NCBI RefSeq assembly: GCF_008761635.1
Contig: NZ_CP044344.1
Coordinates: 1,240,001 to 1,304,000, forward strand
Source of the DNA: Nocardioides cynanchi
GTDB taxonomy: Bacteria; Actinomycetota; Actinomycetes; Propionibacteriales; Nocardioidaceae
DNA: 64,000 nucleotides
Direction of reading: 5' to 3'
The position numbers and the translations under genes are program-made. The notes beneath the pieces were generated by a model. It ran no database searches. It had not been told where the DNA came from and was given only the letters and a program-made list of their open reading frames with translations. Positions 18,414 through 27,911 of this stretch are shown piece after piece. Position 1 is the stretch's first letter, and each line of letters opens with the position of its first letter.

Positions 18414-19199
18414 CTAGCGCTGACCCCAGCCGAGCCGGTGCGAGACCTCGAGGGCGGCCTCGGTCAGCTGCTTGACCACGGCGCGCAGCGCCTCCTCCGG
18501 CAGCCGGAACGTCGGACCCGACACGCTCATCGAGGCGATCACGTCGCCGTGCGCGCTGCGGATCGGGGCCGCAGCGGCGGCCAGACCGATCTCGAGCTCG
18601 TCGACAGCGACGGCGTAGCCGTCCGCGCGCACCCGCTCGAGCTCGGCGCGAAGCGCGGCCCGGCTGGTGATCGTGTGCGAGGTGTAGCGGGTCAGCTCCC
18701 CCACGCTGGCGTCGACCGCCGCGTCGTCCAGCCCGCCGAGCAGGACCTTGCCGTTGCTGGTGGCGTGCAGGGGGATGTGCTGACCGACCCAGTTGTGCGG
18801 CTGGAGCGCGGACGAGCCGGCGACCTGGTCGAGATAGAGGGCCGAGTGCTCGGAGAGCACGGCGATGTTGACCGTCTCGCCGGTCGCGGCGGCCAGCGCA
18901 CGGCAGACCGGCCGCGCCTCCTGGACGATGTCGAGCCGGGCGGTCGTCGCGCCGGCCAGGCGCAGGATGCCGACCCCGAGGCGGTACTTCCCGCGGTCGG
19001 AGGTCTGCTCGACCAGCCGGTGGGACTCCAGCGTGGCAGCCAGCCGGAACGCGGTGCTCTTGTGGACGCCGAGCTCGGCGGCCAGCTCGGTGACCCCGGC
19101 CTCGCCCAGCCGGGCCAGGCTCTCCAGGATCGCCAGGGCGCGGTCGACGGACTGGACGCTGGCACCCTCGGTCGCCACACTGGCCCCGTTGTTGCTCAT
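18414..19199 (-). CDS. IclR family transcriptional regulator 1
   Basis: A 261-residue IclR protein. The N-terminal winged helix-turn-helix is AILESLARLGEAGVTELAAELGVHKSTAFRLAATLESHRLVEQ, at about residues 28-70. The C-terminal effector domain contains AATGETVNIAVL and the family block DELEIGLAAAAAPIRSAHGDVIASMSVSGP. It probably binds a small pathway compound (choline, betaine or an N-methyl intermediate, unknown). It lies between the betB operon and the divergent purU gene, and repeated TGTTGC/GCAACA sites flank it on both sides. Local autoregulation and control of the betaine genes is therefore the simplest reading, though inferred. Confidence 0.88.
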   Translation of the reverse strand: MSNNGASVATEGASVQSVDRALAILESLARLGEAGVTELAAELGVHKSTAFRLAATLESHRLVEQTSDRGKYRLGVGILRLAGATTARLDIVQEARPVCRALAAATGETVNIAVLSEHSALYLDQVAGSSALQPHNWVGQHIPLHATSNGKVLLGGLDDAAVDASVGELTRYTSHTITSRAALRAELERVRADGYAVAVDELEIGLAAAAAPIRSAHGDVIASMSVSGPTFRLPEEALRAVVKQLTEAALEVSHRLGWGQR

Positions 19200-19220
19200 G
19201 CTGCAACCCTAGCGGAACCT

Positions 19221-19258
19221 TGTTGCGCATCACAGATTGTGTATCTTCAGGCGCAACA
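19221..19258. promoter_or_regulatory. Candidate operator between iclR1 and purU
   Basis: Half-sites TGTTGCGC (19221-19228) and GCGCAACA (19251-19258) form a perfect 8-bp inverted repeat with 22 bases between them, enclosing a smaller CACA-GAT-TGTG palindrome (19231-19241). It lies in the 96-base gap between divergent starts, so one site could control both genes. Confidence 0.5.
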
Positions 19259-19295
19259 TCTCGGCTCATCGATCTCGACTGCAGGAGCATGCCGC

Positions 19296-20177
19296 ATGAG
19301 CTCGTCCATCCCTCCGGCCGGCAACCCGCTGGGCGACTTCGTGCTGCGCCTGGTCTGCCCCGACCGCCCCGGGATCGTCCACGCGGTCACCGGCTGGCTC
19401 GGCTCCCACGGCGGCAACATCGTGGAGAGCCAGCAGTTCGGCGACGCGCTGGCCGGGCGGTTCTTCATGCGGATCGGCTTCACCGCGGACCAGCCGGCGA
19501 CCGCCGACGGTCTGCGGGCGGACTTCGCCTCGGTCGCGGAGTCGTTCGGCATGGAGTTCGAGCTCTGGGACTCGGCCGCGCCGTACCGCACCCTGATCAT
19601 GGTCTCCAAGCACCTGCACTGCCTCAACGACCTGCTCTTCCGGGCCAGCACGGACTCGCTCCAGATCGAGATCCCGGCCGTGGTCTCCAACCACCCCGAC
19701 GCCGAGGCGCTGGTGCGGTCCTACGGCCTGGACTTCCACCACATCCCCGTGACTCCGGAGACCAAGGCGGTCGCCGAGAAGGAGCTGCTCGGCCTGGTCG
19801 ACGAGCTCGACGTCCACGTCGTCGTCCTCGCTCGCTACATGCAGGTGCTCTCCGACGAGACCTGCCGGACGCTGTCCGGGCGGGCGATCAACATCCACCA
19901 CTCGTTCCTGCCGAGCTTCAAGGGCGCCCGGCCCTACCACCAGGCCTTCGACCGCGGCGTCAAGCTGGTGGGGGCGACCGCGCACTACGTGACCGGCGAC
20001 CTCGACGAGGGTCCGATCATCGAGCAGGACGTGATGCGGGTCGACCACGCGTCCAGCCAGGACGACCTGGTCGCCGCAGGGCGCGACGTCGAGGCCCAGG
20101 TGCTGGCGCGCGCCGTACGGTGGCACTCGCAGTCGCGGGTGATGCTGAACGGGCACCGCACGGTCGTCTTCCGCTGA
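19296..20177 (+). CDS. purU: Formyltetrahydrofolate deformylase
   Basis: A 293-residue PurU. The N-terminal ACT domain (about residues 14-90) begins FVLRLVCPDRPGIVHAVTGWL. The formyltransferase-fold domain follows, with ISMV-type core replaced by TLIMVSKHLHCLNDLLFR and the catalytic region INIHHSFLPSFKGARPYHQA plus DLDEGPIIEQ. It hydrolyses 10-formyl-THF to formate and THF, freeing THF when many C1 units arrive. The ATG at 19296 has GGAG eight bases upstream. A homologous role is known in choline/betaine-degrading bacteria. Here it lies beside the pathway regulator and so probably vents the methyl groups removed from betaine. Confidence 0.93.
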   Translation: MSSSIPPAGNPLGDFVLRLVCPDRPGIVHAVTGWLGSHGGNIVESQQFGDALAGRFFMRIGFTADQPATADGLRADFASVAESFGMEFELWDSAAPYRTLIMVSKHLHCLNDLLFRASTDSLQIEIPAVVSNHPDAEALVRSYGLDFHHIPVTPETKAVAEKELLGLVDELDVHVVVLARYMQVLSDETCRTLSGRAINIHHSFLPSFKGARPYHQAFDRGVKLVGATAHYVTGDLDEGPIIEQDVMRVDHASSQDDLVAAGRDVEAQVLARAVRWHSQSRVMLNGHRTVVFR

Positions 20178-20200
20178 CCCGGGGGCGCGTGCCAGTCTGC

Positions 20201-20340
20201 GCCGACTCGGCGTGCTTCCCGTGCCTCGTTGTGCCGACTCGGCGTGCTTCCCGTGCGTCTTTGTGCCGACTCGGCGTGCTTCGCGTGCCTGTTTGTGCCG
20301 ACTCGGCGTGCTTTGTGTGCCTGTTTGCGCCGACTCAGTC
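20201..20340. repeat. 32-bp tandem repeat between purU and the MttB-family gene
   Basis: Units begin at 20201, 20233, 20265, 20297 and 20329, a strict 32-base period, with the last unit partial and diverged. Each starts with GCCGACTCGGC, an 11-base palindrome (GCCGA-C-TCGGC), followed by GTGCTTC and a more variable tail. There are no unique spacers, so it is not a CRISPR array. The repeats fill the gap between convergent genes, and the last unit runs into the stop codon at 20335. They might fold into serial small hairpins and act as a bidirectional terminator. Confidence 0.85.
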
Positions 20341-21774
20341 GCCGAGCTCGGCCCGGCGGCGGACGACGTACTCCTCGAGCTCCTGGCGGACGGCGTCGTC
20401 CAGGGCCGGCGGGACGAACTCCTGGAGGCGGGTGCGGTAGATGTGCCCGGCCCGCTCGGCGGCGTCCTGGCCACCGTTGCGGCTCCAGCGCTCGAAGTTC
20501 TCCGACGACGAGAGCAGCGGGCGGTAGAAGCAGGTGCGGAAGCGCTCCATGGTGTGCATCGCCCCGAGGAAGTGACCGCCGTGGCCGACCTCCTCGTGCG
20601 CGCCGAACGCCATCGAGTCCTCGTCGATCTCCAGCGGGGTGAACTCCACCTGGAGCATCTGGAGGATCTCCACGTCGACCACGAACTTCTCGTAGCCGGC
20701 CACCAGGCCGCCCTCGAGCCAGCCGGCGGAGTGCATCACCCAGTTCGCTCCGGCCAGGAAGGTCGGCAGCATGGTCATCAGGGCCTCGTAGCCCGCCTGG
20801 GCGTCCGGGGTCTGCGACGACGTCAGGCCGCCGCCGGTGCGGAAGGGCAGCCCGAAGTGGCGGGCGATCTGGCCGGTGCAGAGCAGGCCGATGCCGGACT
20901 CCGGCGTGCCGAACGTCGGCGAGCCCGACTGCATGTCGATGTTGGACAGGAACGACCCGAAGATCACCGGGGTGCCGGGCCGGATCAGCTGGGACAGCGC
21001 GATGCCGGACAGGGCTTCGACGATCTGCTGCACGAGGGCGGCCGGGATGGTCACCGGGGACATCGCGCCCATCAGGATGAAGGGCGTCAGCACCACGGGC
21101 TGGCCGGCGCCGGAGTACTCGAACTGCGCCTCCAGCATCCGGTCGTCCCAGCGCAGCGGGGAGTTGCAGTTGATCAGCGAGATCGTGGCCGGCGTCGTCT
21201 CGATCGACTTGCGCGAGCCGAACAGGATCTCGGTCATCGCGATCGTGTCGCGGGCGTTGACCCCGGAGACCACGTTGCCCATGTAGACCTTGTCGGTCAG
21301 CGTCTGGAGCGCGTAGGTCATGTCGAGGTGCCGGCTGTCGAGGGGCGCGTCGTTGGGCTCGCAGATCACGCCGCCGGCGGAGTCGAGCGCGTCGAAGGAC
21401 TGTGCCAGGCGGGTGAAGTTGCGGAAGTCGTCCATCGTCGCGTCCCGGCGCACGGCGCCCTCCCGGACGAACGGCGGGCCGTAGACCGAGCCGAACGCCA
21501 TCGAGTCCCCACCGATGTGGATGCTGTGCTCGGGGTTGCGGGCCTGGACGTCGAACTCGCGCGGGGCCTTGGCCACCTGGGCGAGCACGAAGTCGGGGTC
21601 CAGGAAGACGGTGTTGTCCTCGACCCGCTGGCCGGCGTCGCGGAACAGCTGCAGCGCGCGCTCGTCCATGAACTCCACGCCGATCTCGGTCATCAGCCTG
21701 CGCCAGCCGCGATCCAGGGTGGCCATCGCCTCCTCGGAGAGGATCTCGTAGCGCGGCATGCGGTTGTGGAACAT
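20335..21774 (-). CDS. Non-pyrrolysine MttB-family methyltransferase (probable glycine betaine:corrinoid methyltransferase)
   Basis: A 479-residue member of the trimethylamine methyltransferase (MttB, COG5598) superfamily. Trimethylamine enzymes of archaea need pyrrolysine at an in-frame amber codon. Here the frame is unbroken, as in the non-pyrrolysine group whose characterised member MtgB demethylates glycine betaine. It would move one methyl from betaine to a Co(I) corrinoid protein and release dimethylglycine, the substrate of the nearby dehydrogenase. The ATG at 21774 has AGGAGG four bases upstream. Partner genes lie at 22762-26900. Related substrates such as proline betaine or carnitine remain possible. 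Confidence 0.85.
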   Translation of the reverse strand: MFHNRMPRYEILSEEAMATLDRGWRRLMTEIGVEFMDERALQLFRDAGQRVEDNTVFLDPDFVLAQVAKAPREFDVQARNPEHSIHIGGDSMAFGSVYGPPFVREGAVRRDATMDDFRNFTRLAQSFDALDSAGGVICEPNDAPLDSRHLDMTYALQTLTDKVYMGNVVSGVNARDTIAMTEILFGSRKSIETTPATISLINCNSPLRWDDRMLEAQFEYSGAGQPVVLTPFILMGAMSPVTIPAALVQQIVEALSGIALSQLIRPGTPVIFGSFLSNIDMQSGSPTFGTPESGIGLLCTGQIARHFGLPFRTGGGLTSSQTPDAQAGYEALMTMLPTFLAGANWVMHSAGWLEGGLVAGYEKFVVDVEILQMLQVEFTPLEIDEDSMAFGAHEEVGHGGHFLGAMHTMERFRTCFYRPLLSSSENFERWSRNGGQDAAERAGHIYRTRLQEFVPPALDDAVRQELEEYVVRRRAELGD

Positions 21775-21871
21775 CGAGCCTCCTGCAGGCGGACGGGACA
21801 CGAGCGGTCGGACGGGCGGACCACGACACCGGCCGGCCGGCCTTGACGTGATCCGCGTCGCATCCTAGCCT

Positions 21872-21901
21872 CATCATGTGGGACGACCGTTCCACATGAT
21901 G
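21872..21901. promoter_or_regulatory. Palindromic operator between the MttB-family gene and iclR2
   Basis: A perfect 10-bp inverted repeat, CATCATGTGG at 21872-21881 and CCACATGATG at 21892-21901, with 10 bases between. It lies in the 149-base gap between the divergent starts, 23 bases before iclR2. Its sequence differs from the TGTTGC-type sites, so it probably serves the second IclR protein. Confidence 0.55.
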
Positions 21902-21923
21902 GAACTCCAGTGGGCAGGACCCG

Positions 21924-22709
21924 ATGAGCCCAGCACCGGCCACGACCCGGGCTCCCGCCGCGAGCGGGACCCAGGCGGTCGACCGCGCCGCGCTCCTGGT
22001 CGCCACGGTCGTGCACGCCGACGAGCCGCTCAGCTTCGGCGAGCTCCAGGACGAGTGCGGGCTGCCGAAGTCGACCACCTCGCGGATGCTGACCGCGCTC
22101 GAACGGTCCGGCCTGCTCGAGCGCGACGAGGGCGGCTCCTACGTCGCCGGCCGCCTGTTCTGGCTCTACGCGATCCGGCACGACCGCTGGCAGGAGCTGG
22201 TCCGGCTGGCCCGCCCGACGATGACCACGATCGGCCAGGAGACCGGCGAGACGGTGCACCTGAGCATCCGCCGGGGCGCCCGCGTCGTGCAGGTCGCCCA
22301 GGTCGACGCCCGCTACCTGCTCGGCAGCCGTGACTGGACCCAGGTCGAGGTGCCGCCGCACTGCTCGGCCCTCGGCAAGGTCTTCTACGCGTGGGGCGGA
22401 CTGGCCGTGGCCATGCCCCTCGAACGTCGTACCGACGCCACCGTGACCGACCCCGAGGCCCTGCGCCGCGACGTACGCCGCTGCGTACGCCGGGGCTGGG
22501 CCACCACGGTCGACGAGCTCGAGCTCGGGCTGAGCGGCATCGCGGTGCCGGTGCACGGCTCTCGCGAGCTGGTCGCGGCGCTCGGCATCTCGGGGCCCAC
22601 GCCCCGGCTCCAGGGTCGCCACGACGAGCTCGGCCACGCCCTCTCGGAGCACGCCCACGACCTCTCCCGGCTCCTGCGCGGACGCGCCCGGGCCGAGGGC
22701 GTGGCATGA
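21924..22709 (+). CDS. IclR family transcriptional regulator 2
   Basis: A 261-residue IclR protein. The winged helix-turn-helix includes PLSFGELQDECGLPKSTTSRMLTALERSGLLER (about residues 35-68). The ligand-binding domain has GQETGETVHLSIRRGARVVQVAQVD and the closing block VDELELGLSGIAVPVHGSRELVAALGISGP. It is divergent from the MttB-family gene and 52 bases ahead of the corrinoid-protein gene. It is therefore the likely local regulator of the methyltransferase system, with a palindrome just upstream. It shares the family fold with the regulator at 18414 but differs clearly in sequence, so two signals may be read. Confidence 0.87.
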   Translation: MSPAPATTRAPAASGTQAVDRAALLVATVVHADEPLSFGELQDECGLPKSTTSRMLTALERSGLLERDEGGSYVAGRLFWLYAIRHDRWQELVRLARPTMTTIGQETGETVHLSIRRGARVVQVAQVDARYLLGSRDWTQVEVPPHCSALGKVFYAWGGLAVAMPLERRTDATVTDPEALRRDVRRCVRRGWATTVDELELGLSGIAVPVHGSRELVAALGISGPTPRLQGRHDELGHALSEHAHDLSRLLRGRARAEGVA

Positions 22710-22761
22710 CCATCCACCCCACCCAGGGTCAGCCCGACCCGCGAACCACGGAGGCCTTCTC

Positions 22762-23429
<668 letters not shown>

Positions 23430-23430
<1 letters not shown>

Positions 23431-24314
23431 TGCCCGCGACTCCGCTCGAGACGGTCCTGCGTGGCACCGGCTCCGAGGTCGTGATCGGCCACGACCGGCG
23501 CTTCTGCCTGATCGGCGAACGCATCAACCCGACCGGCCGCCGGATCTTCCAGGAGCAGCTGCGCGCCGGCGACCTCTCGGCCATCGAACGCGACGTGAAG
23601 GCCCAGGTCGAGGGCGGCGCCGACGTCCTCGACGTCAACATGGGTGTGCCGCTGACCGACGAGGCCGAGCTGCTGGCCAAGGCGATCACGCTGGTGCAGA
23701 GCCTGACCGACAAGCCGATCTGCATCGACTCCTCGGTCGTCGAGGCGCTCGAGGCAGGCCTCTCGGCCTACCAGGGCCGGGCGCTGGTCAACTCCATCAC
23801 CGCCGAGGACGAGCGGATGGAGCTGATCCTCCCGCTGGTCAAGAAATACGACGCCGCGGTGATCGCGCTGCCCAACGACTCCGACGAGATCCCGATGGAG
23901 GCCGAGAAGCGGATGGTCCTCACCCGCAAGATCTTCGAGGTCGCCACGAAGGAGTACGGCATCGCCGCCTGTGACATCGTGATCGACCCGCTGGCCATGC
24001 CGATCGGCGCCGACCAGCAGGTCGCGAACACCTTCTTCGAGGTGGTCTCGGCGATCCGCGACGAGTTCGGCGCGAACATGACCTGCGGCGCGTCCAACAC
24101 GTCGTTCGGGATGCCGGGGCGCCACCAGCTCGGGGCGGCGTTCCTGCCGATGGCGATGACCGCCGGGCTGACCAGCGCGATCATGGACACCCGGACGCCG
24201 TACATCGTGGAGGCGGTCAAGGCGGCCGACCTGCTGCTCGGTCACGACGAGTGGGGCGGCGCCTGGATCGCCGCCCACCGGGCCCGGCAGGCCGCCGAGG
24301 CCCCGACGACGTGA
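23430..24314 (+). CDS. Methyltetrahydrofolate:corrinoid methyltransferase (pterin-binding, MtgA/AcsE-like)
   Basis: A 294-residue pterin-binding TIM barrel. It has LIGERINPTGRR near residue 28, VEGGADVLDVNMG, PICIDSSVVEALEAGL and the ASNTSFGMPGR segment, which match the methyl-THF binding enzymes of corrinoid systems rather than dihydropteroate synthases. It moves the methyl from the corrinoid protein to tetrahydrofolate (or the reverse). The start overlaps the corrinoid gene by one base, and the stop overlaps the next start (GTGA). In a betaine-degrading direction its product is methyl-THF, which the MetF-like enzyme at 26903 could oxidise. Confidence 0.9.
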
Positions 24315-26299
24315 CCGATGGCCCGACCACCGACGACCTGACCACCGACGGGCCGCCCTTCACCCTCGACGACGTACGACGCGAGGGCCTGATGGCGGCG
24401 CCGGGCACCGAGCCGGCCGCCCACGACGGCACCGGCCGGGTCGGCCTGCGGTTCACCGTGCACTCCGACGCGAAGGCACCGCCCAGCGAGCGCTCCGTGC
24501 GGGTGCCGCCGGGGGTCACCGTCTTCGACTCCGCGTCGTGGAACGGCATCGCGATCGACTCCACCTGCGGCGGGCACGGCACCTGCCACAAGTGCCGCGT
24601 GAAGATCGAGGGCGGCGGGGTCCCGGTCACCCGGCACGACACCCGCACCTTCACCTCCGACCAGCTCGCCGACGGCTGGCGGCTGGCCTGCCTGGTGCAG
24701 GCGACCCGCGACCTCGACGTCGAAGTCCCCCCACTGACGACCCGGCCCAAGGCGGCGACCGTCGGCGTCGGGCGGCAGGTGATCCTGCGACCGGCCGTCC
24801 AGAAGCGGTACGTCGAGCTCGACGAGGCGACACTCTCCGACCAGCGCACCGACCTGGTCCGGCTGACCGACGCCATCGACGACCTCGAGCTGACCGCCGA
24901 CCTCCACGTGCTGCGGCGCCTGTCGACGGTGCTGCGCGCGGCCGACTTCAAGGTGACCGCCGTCGTCGTCGACGAGGACCTGATCGACGTCGAGCCGGGC
25001 GACACCAGCGAGCTGCGCTACGCGATCGCCTTCGACCTCGGCACCACCACGGTCGTCGCCACCCTGCTCGACGTCGGCACCGGGACGCCGCTCTCGGTCT
25101 CCTCGCGGCTGAACAAGCAGCAGCCGTACGGCGGCGACGTGATCACCCGGATCAGCGCCACGATGATGGACCCCGACGCCCTCGGCCGGCTGCAGGAGGC
25201 CGCCGCCTCCACCCTCTCCGAGCTCGCCGGCGAGGTCTGTGCCGAGGCGGGTGTCGACCCCGGGCACGTCTACGAGGTCGCGGTCGCCGGCAACGCGACG
25301 ATGACCGCGCTGCTGCTCGGCATCGACCCCGAGCCGCTCGGTGTCGCCCCCTTCGTGATGACCACCGCTCAGCCGCCGACGATGCTGGCCGCCGACCTCG
25401 GGCTGAGCCTCCACCCGCGCGCCCGGGCCTTCGTCTTCCCCGCGCTCGGGGCCTACGTCGGCGGCGACATCGTCGCGGGCATGCTGGCCACCGGCATGGA
25501 CCGGGACAAGCGCACCCGCCTGTTCATCGACGTCGGCACCAACTGCGAGATCGTGCTCAGCGACGGCGACACCATCCTGTCCACTGCCGCCCCCGCCGGG
25601 CCGGCGTTCGAGGGCGGCGCGATCCGGTGCGGGATGCGCGCGGCCGAGGGAGCCATCGAGGTGATCAAGCTCGACCCCACCGGCGACGAGCCGGTCACGC
25701 TGGGTGTGATCGGCGACGTGCCCGCCCGGGGTCTGTGCGGCTCGGGCCTGGTCGACGCCGTCGCCGAGCTGGTCAAGGTCGGGCTGCTGGACGCCTCGGG
25801 ACGGTTCGTCCCCGAGGAGCGGGCCGCCGAGCTGGCCCCGGCGCTGGCCGACCGGCTGACCAAGATCGGCGAGGAGCGGGTCTTCGTGCTCGACCGCACC
25901 TCGCCGGACGACGACCCGGCCGACGGGGTCTACCTCTCCCAGCGGGACGTGCGCGAGCTGCAGTTCGCCAAGGCCGCGATCTCGACCGGCTGGACCCTCC
26001 TGCTCGAGCAGCTGGGCCTCGAGCACGGCGACGTGCAGCAGGTGCTGCTGGCCGGCTCGTTCGGCAGCTACCTCTCCCCCGCCTCCGCGATCCGGATCGG
26101 ACTGGTCCCGCAGCTGCCGGTGCTCCGCATCGTCTCGGCCGGCAACGTGGCGGGCGAGGGAGCGAAGATGGCCCTGCTCTCGGTCCGCGAACGGGTCGGC
26201 GCCCAGGCCCTGCTGGAGGAGGTGAGTTATGTCGAGCTCTCCGACCGCACCGACTTCAACGACACCTTCGTCGACCAGCTCGGGTTCACCCAGCCCTGA
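24311..26299 (+). CDS. Corrinoid reductive activator (2Fe-2S ferredoxin + ASKHA ATPase, RamA-like)
   Basis: A 662-residue protein starting at GTG (24311), which overlaps the previous stop. The N-terminal ferredoxin domain has cysteines 86, 92, 95 and 127 (CX5CX2C then C), a plant-type [2Fe-2S] pattern. The C-terminal part (about 235-640) is an ASKHA-fold ATPase with [16 protein letters not shown] and ends in a segment with [12 protein letters not shown]. Such proteins use ATP to reduce Co(II) corrinoid, formed by accidental oxidation, back to Co(I). In an aerobe this rescue would be needed often. The methanogen RamA uses [4Fe-4S] clusters instead, so the electron donor here is unknown. Confidence 0.9.
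   Translation: MTDGPTTDDLTTDGPPFTLDDVRREGLMAAPGTEPAAHDGTGRVGLRFTVHSDAKAPPSERSVRVPPGVTVFDSASWNGIAIDSTCGGHGTCHKCRVKIEGGGVPVTRHDTRTFTSDQLADGWRLACLVQATRDLDVEVPPLTTRPKAATVGVGRQVILRPAVQKRYVELDEATLSDQRTDLVRLTDAIDDLELTADLHVLRRLSTVLRAADFKVTAVVVDEDLIDVEPGDTSELRYAIAFDLGTTTVVATLLDVGTGTPLSVSSRLNKQQPYGGDVITRISATMMDPDALGRLQEAAASTLSELAGEVCAEAGVDPGHVYEVAVAGNATMTALLLGIDPEPLGVAPFVMTTAQPPTMLAADLGLSLHPRARAFVFPALGAYVGGDIVAGMLATGMDRDKRTRLFIDVGTNCEIVLSDGDTILSTAAPAGPAFEGGAIRCGMRAAEGAIEVIKLDPTGDEPVTLGVIGDVPARGLCGSGLVDAVAELVKVGLLDASGRFVPEERAAELAPALADRLTKIGEERVFVLDRTSPDDDPADGVYLSQRDVRELQFAKAAISTGWTLLLEQLGLEHGDVQQVLLAGSFGSYLSPASAIRIGLVPQLPVLRIVSAGNVAGEGAKMALLSVRERVGAQALLEEVSYVELSDRTDFNDTFVDQLGFTQP
26215..26223 (+). promoter_or_regulatory. 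Strong ribosome binding site inside the activator gene
   Basis: GGAGGAGGT, five bases before the ATG at 26229. It supports a start that overlaps the activator gene by 71 bases; no ATG, GTG or TTG occurs in frame between 26232 and the conserved TALIACG segment. Confidence 0.6.
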
Positions 26300-26900
26300 A
26301 CGCAGCCCTGACCGTACCCGTCGTACCGCGCTGATCGCGTGCGGCGCGATCGCGCAGCCCGCGGCGGCCGCCGTCGAGCGGCACGGCTGGCCGGTCGACG
26401 TGCACCCGCTGCCCCCGCTGCTGCACAACCAGCCGCAGCTGATCGCCGGACAGGTGCGCGAGCTCGCCGTCGAATTGGCCACGTCGTACGCCTCGGTCGT
26501 CGTCGGGTACGCCGACTGCGGCACCTACGGCGCCCTCGACGAGGTCTGCACCGAGCTGGGCCTGTCCCGGCTGCCCGGGCTGCACTGCTACGACGTGTAC
26601 GCCGGCGCCGACCGGCTGGCCCGGATGTTCGAGGAGCAGCCCGGCACCTACCTGCTGACCGACTTCCTGGCCCGGTCGTTCGCCCGCACGGTGCTCCAGG
26701 AGCTGGGGCTGGACCGCTACCCCGAGCTCCGCGACGACTACTTCGGCAGCTACACCCGGGTGGTGTGGCTGGCCCAGGCACCCGACCCCGAGCTCCGCGA
26801 GCTGGCCGAGGCGGCCGCGGCCCGGATCGGCCTCCCGCTCACCGTGGTCGAGACCGGAACGAGCGGACTGGAGCGGGCGCTCGCCGACCTGGTCGGCTGA
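26229..26900 (+). CDS. DUF1638-like protein associated with corrinoid methyltransferases
   Basis: A 223-residue protein whose conserved part starts at [11 protein letters not shown] (about residue 33). Three cysteine motifs stand out: [18 protein letters not shown] and [11 protein letters not shown] family of this kind (DUF1638) is found beside MttB/corrinoid genes in other bacteria and archaea, but its role is not known to me. The first 32 residues are Ser/Thr/Pro-rich because they overlap the activator gene. The strong ribosome binding site at 26215 supports this start. Its stop is two bases from the convergent MetF-like gene. Confidence 0.72.
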   Translation: MSSSPTAPTSTTPSSTSSGSPSPERSPDRTRRTALIACGAIAQPAAAAVERHGWPVDVHPLPPLLHNQPQLIAGQVRELAVELATSYASVVVGYADCGTYGALDEVCTELGLSRLPGLHCYDVYAGADRLARMFEEQPGTYLLTDFLARSFARTVLQELGLDRYPELRDDYFGSYTRVVWLAQAPDPELRELAEAAAARIGLPLTVVETGTSGLERALADLVG

Positions 26901-26902
26901 GA

Positions 26903-27748
26903 TCAGCTCTCGAGGCGCTCGAGCAGCTGGGTCCGCCACTGCTCGGACTCGGCGATCTGGTTGAAGGTGAAGACGTGGAGGCCCTCGACCAGGGCCTCGG
27001 GCGGCGCCAGCGCCGGGGCGCACTTCTCCAGGAAGCTCTCACCGGTGAAGCCTCCCGGTGCGGCGAGCCGCGCGAAGGTGCCCTTGTGCTTGGCCAGGAA
27101 CCGGGTGGACTCCCCCACACCGATCTTGGTGGCCATGGCCAGGAGCTTGGTGCGCTCGACCGGGCCGGGGATGCCGAGCAGCAGGGGCAGGGTGATCCCG
27201 CGGGCCCGCATCCGGCCCAGCCACGCGGTGATCGCGGACGGGTCGAAGCTGAGGTTGCTGACCACCTGGCTCGCGTGCCGGCGCTTGTCCCACATCGCCT
27301 GGATCGTCAGGTCGTCGTGGATCGTCGGGTGCGACTCGGGGTAGCCGGTGATCCCGACCTGCGCGAAGGGGCTGCCGAGCGCGGTCAGGTCCTCCAGCAG
27401 CGCCAGCGCATCCTGGTAGTCGCCGGCCGGGTCCGCGTCGCCACCGGGCACGAACACGCTGCTGATCCCGTGGCTGACGAGCCGGTCACAGATCTCGGCG
27501 AGCTCGGTGCGGCCGCTGATCATCCGGGCCGCGAGGTGCGGCACGACCTGGTAGCCACTGCCGGCCAGGCTCTCCGCCAGCGCGAACGTCGCCTCCAGGC
27601 CCTTGCCGGGCGACGCGGTCACGGTGATGGTGCGGTCGGTCGGCACGGACGCCAGCACCTTGTCCTCGGTGGACGGGGTCGGGAGCACCTCGTAGCGGGC
27701 GTGGCGCAGCAGCGTGGCCATCGTCGCGCGGGTCGCCTTGTTGCGCAT
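26903..27748 (-). CDS. metF: MetF-like methylenetetrahydrofolate reductase
   Basis: A 281-residue MTHFR-fold protein. It contains TVTASPGKGLEATFALAESLA, VFVPGGDADPAGDYQDAL, FAQVGITGYPESHP and the QVVSNLSFDPSAITAWL/GITLPLLLGIPG pair that lines the flavin site. The usual enzyme converts methylene-THF to methyl-THF; beside a betaine:corrinoid system it would more likely run the other way, oxidising methyl-THF. I chose the ATG at 27748. The ATG at 27721 is equally in frame and would leave the palindromic element at 27739-27757 outside the coding region. It is convergent with the corrinoid operon but carries the same operator type as the dehydrogenase operon. Confidence 0.83.
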   Translation of the reverse strand: MRNKATRATMATLLRHARYEVLPTPSTEDKVLASVPTDRTITVTASPGKGLEATFALAESLAGSGYQVVPHLAARMISGRTELAEICDRLVSHGISSVFVPGGDADPAGDYQDALALLEDLTALGSPFAQVGITGYPESHPTIHDDLTIQAMWDKRRHASQVVSNLSFDPSAITAWLGRMRARGITLPLLLGIPGPVERTKLLAMATKIGVGESTRFLAKHKGTFARLAAPGGFTGESFLEKCAPALAPPEALVEGLHVFTFNQIAESEQWRTQLLERLES

Positions 27749-27757
27749 AGTGCATCC
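27739..27757. promoter_or_regulatory. Candidate operator at the MetF-like start
   Basis: TGTTGC-N7-GCATCC, a weaker form of the palindrome at 10723. The word TGTTGCGC is followed, after exactly 16 bases, by CGTGATAC (27763-27770), the same spacing as at 10723-10754. A small palindrome TTCGT-GAT-ACGAA overlaps the latter. Confidence 0.45.
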
Positions 27758-27911
27758 CGTTTCGTGATACGAACTGGGCTGCCAGCCTAGCGCTTCCGAG
27801 GCACGCCGAGCACCCGCCGCAGCCATGTTCTTCGGCCGGTTCGCAGCGGGCTGCGGTGGGTCGCACCTGGTCCGGTGACCGATACTCGGGACGTGGGTCG
27901 GTGCGGCCCGC

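Noticed and set aside
18150..19295. Upstream extension of purU
   Set aside because: The open frame continues far upstream through the antisense of iclR1. Homology, the ribosome site at 19283 and the operator region all place the start at 19296.
20201..20340. Possible CRISPR array
   Set aside because: The repeats are directly adjacent with no unique spacers and no cas gene is near.
20335..21774. Pyrrolysine-dependent trimethylamine methyltransferase
   Set aside because: No in-frame TAG interrupts the gene, and no pylT/pylS genes are seen.
22710..22761. Possible cobalamin riboswitch before the corrinoid genes
   Set aside because: The gap is only 52 bases, and neither it nor the 21775-21923 gap contains a B12-box-like sequence.
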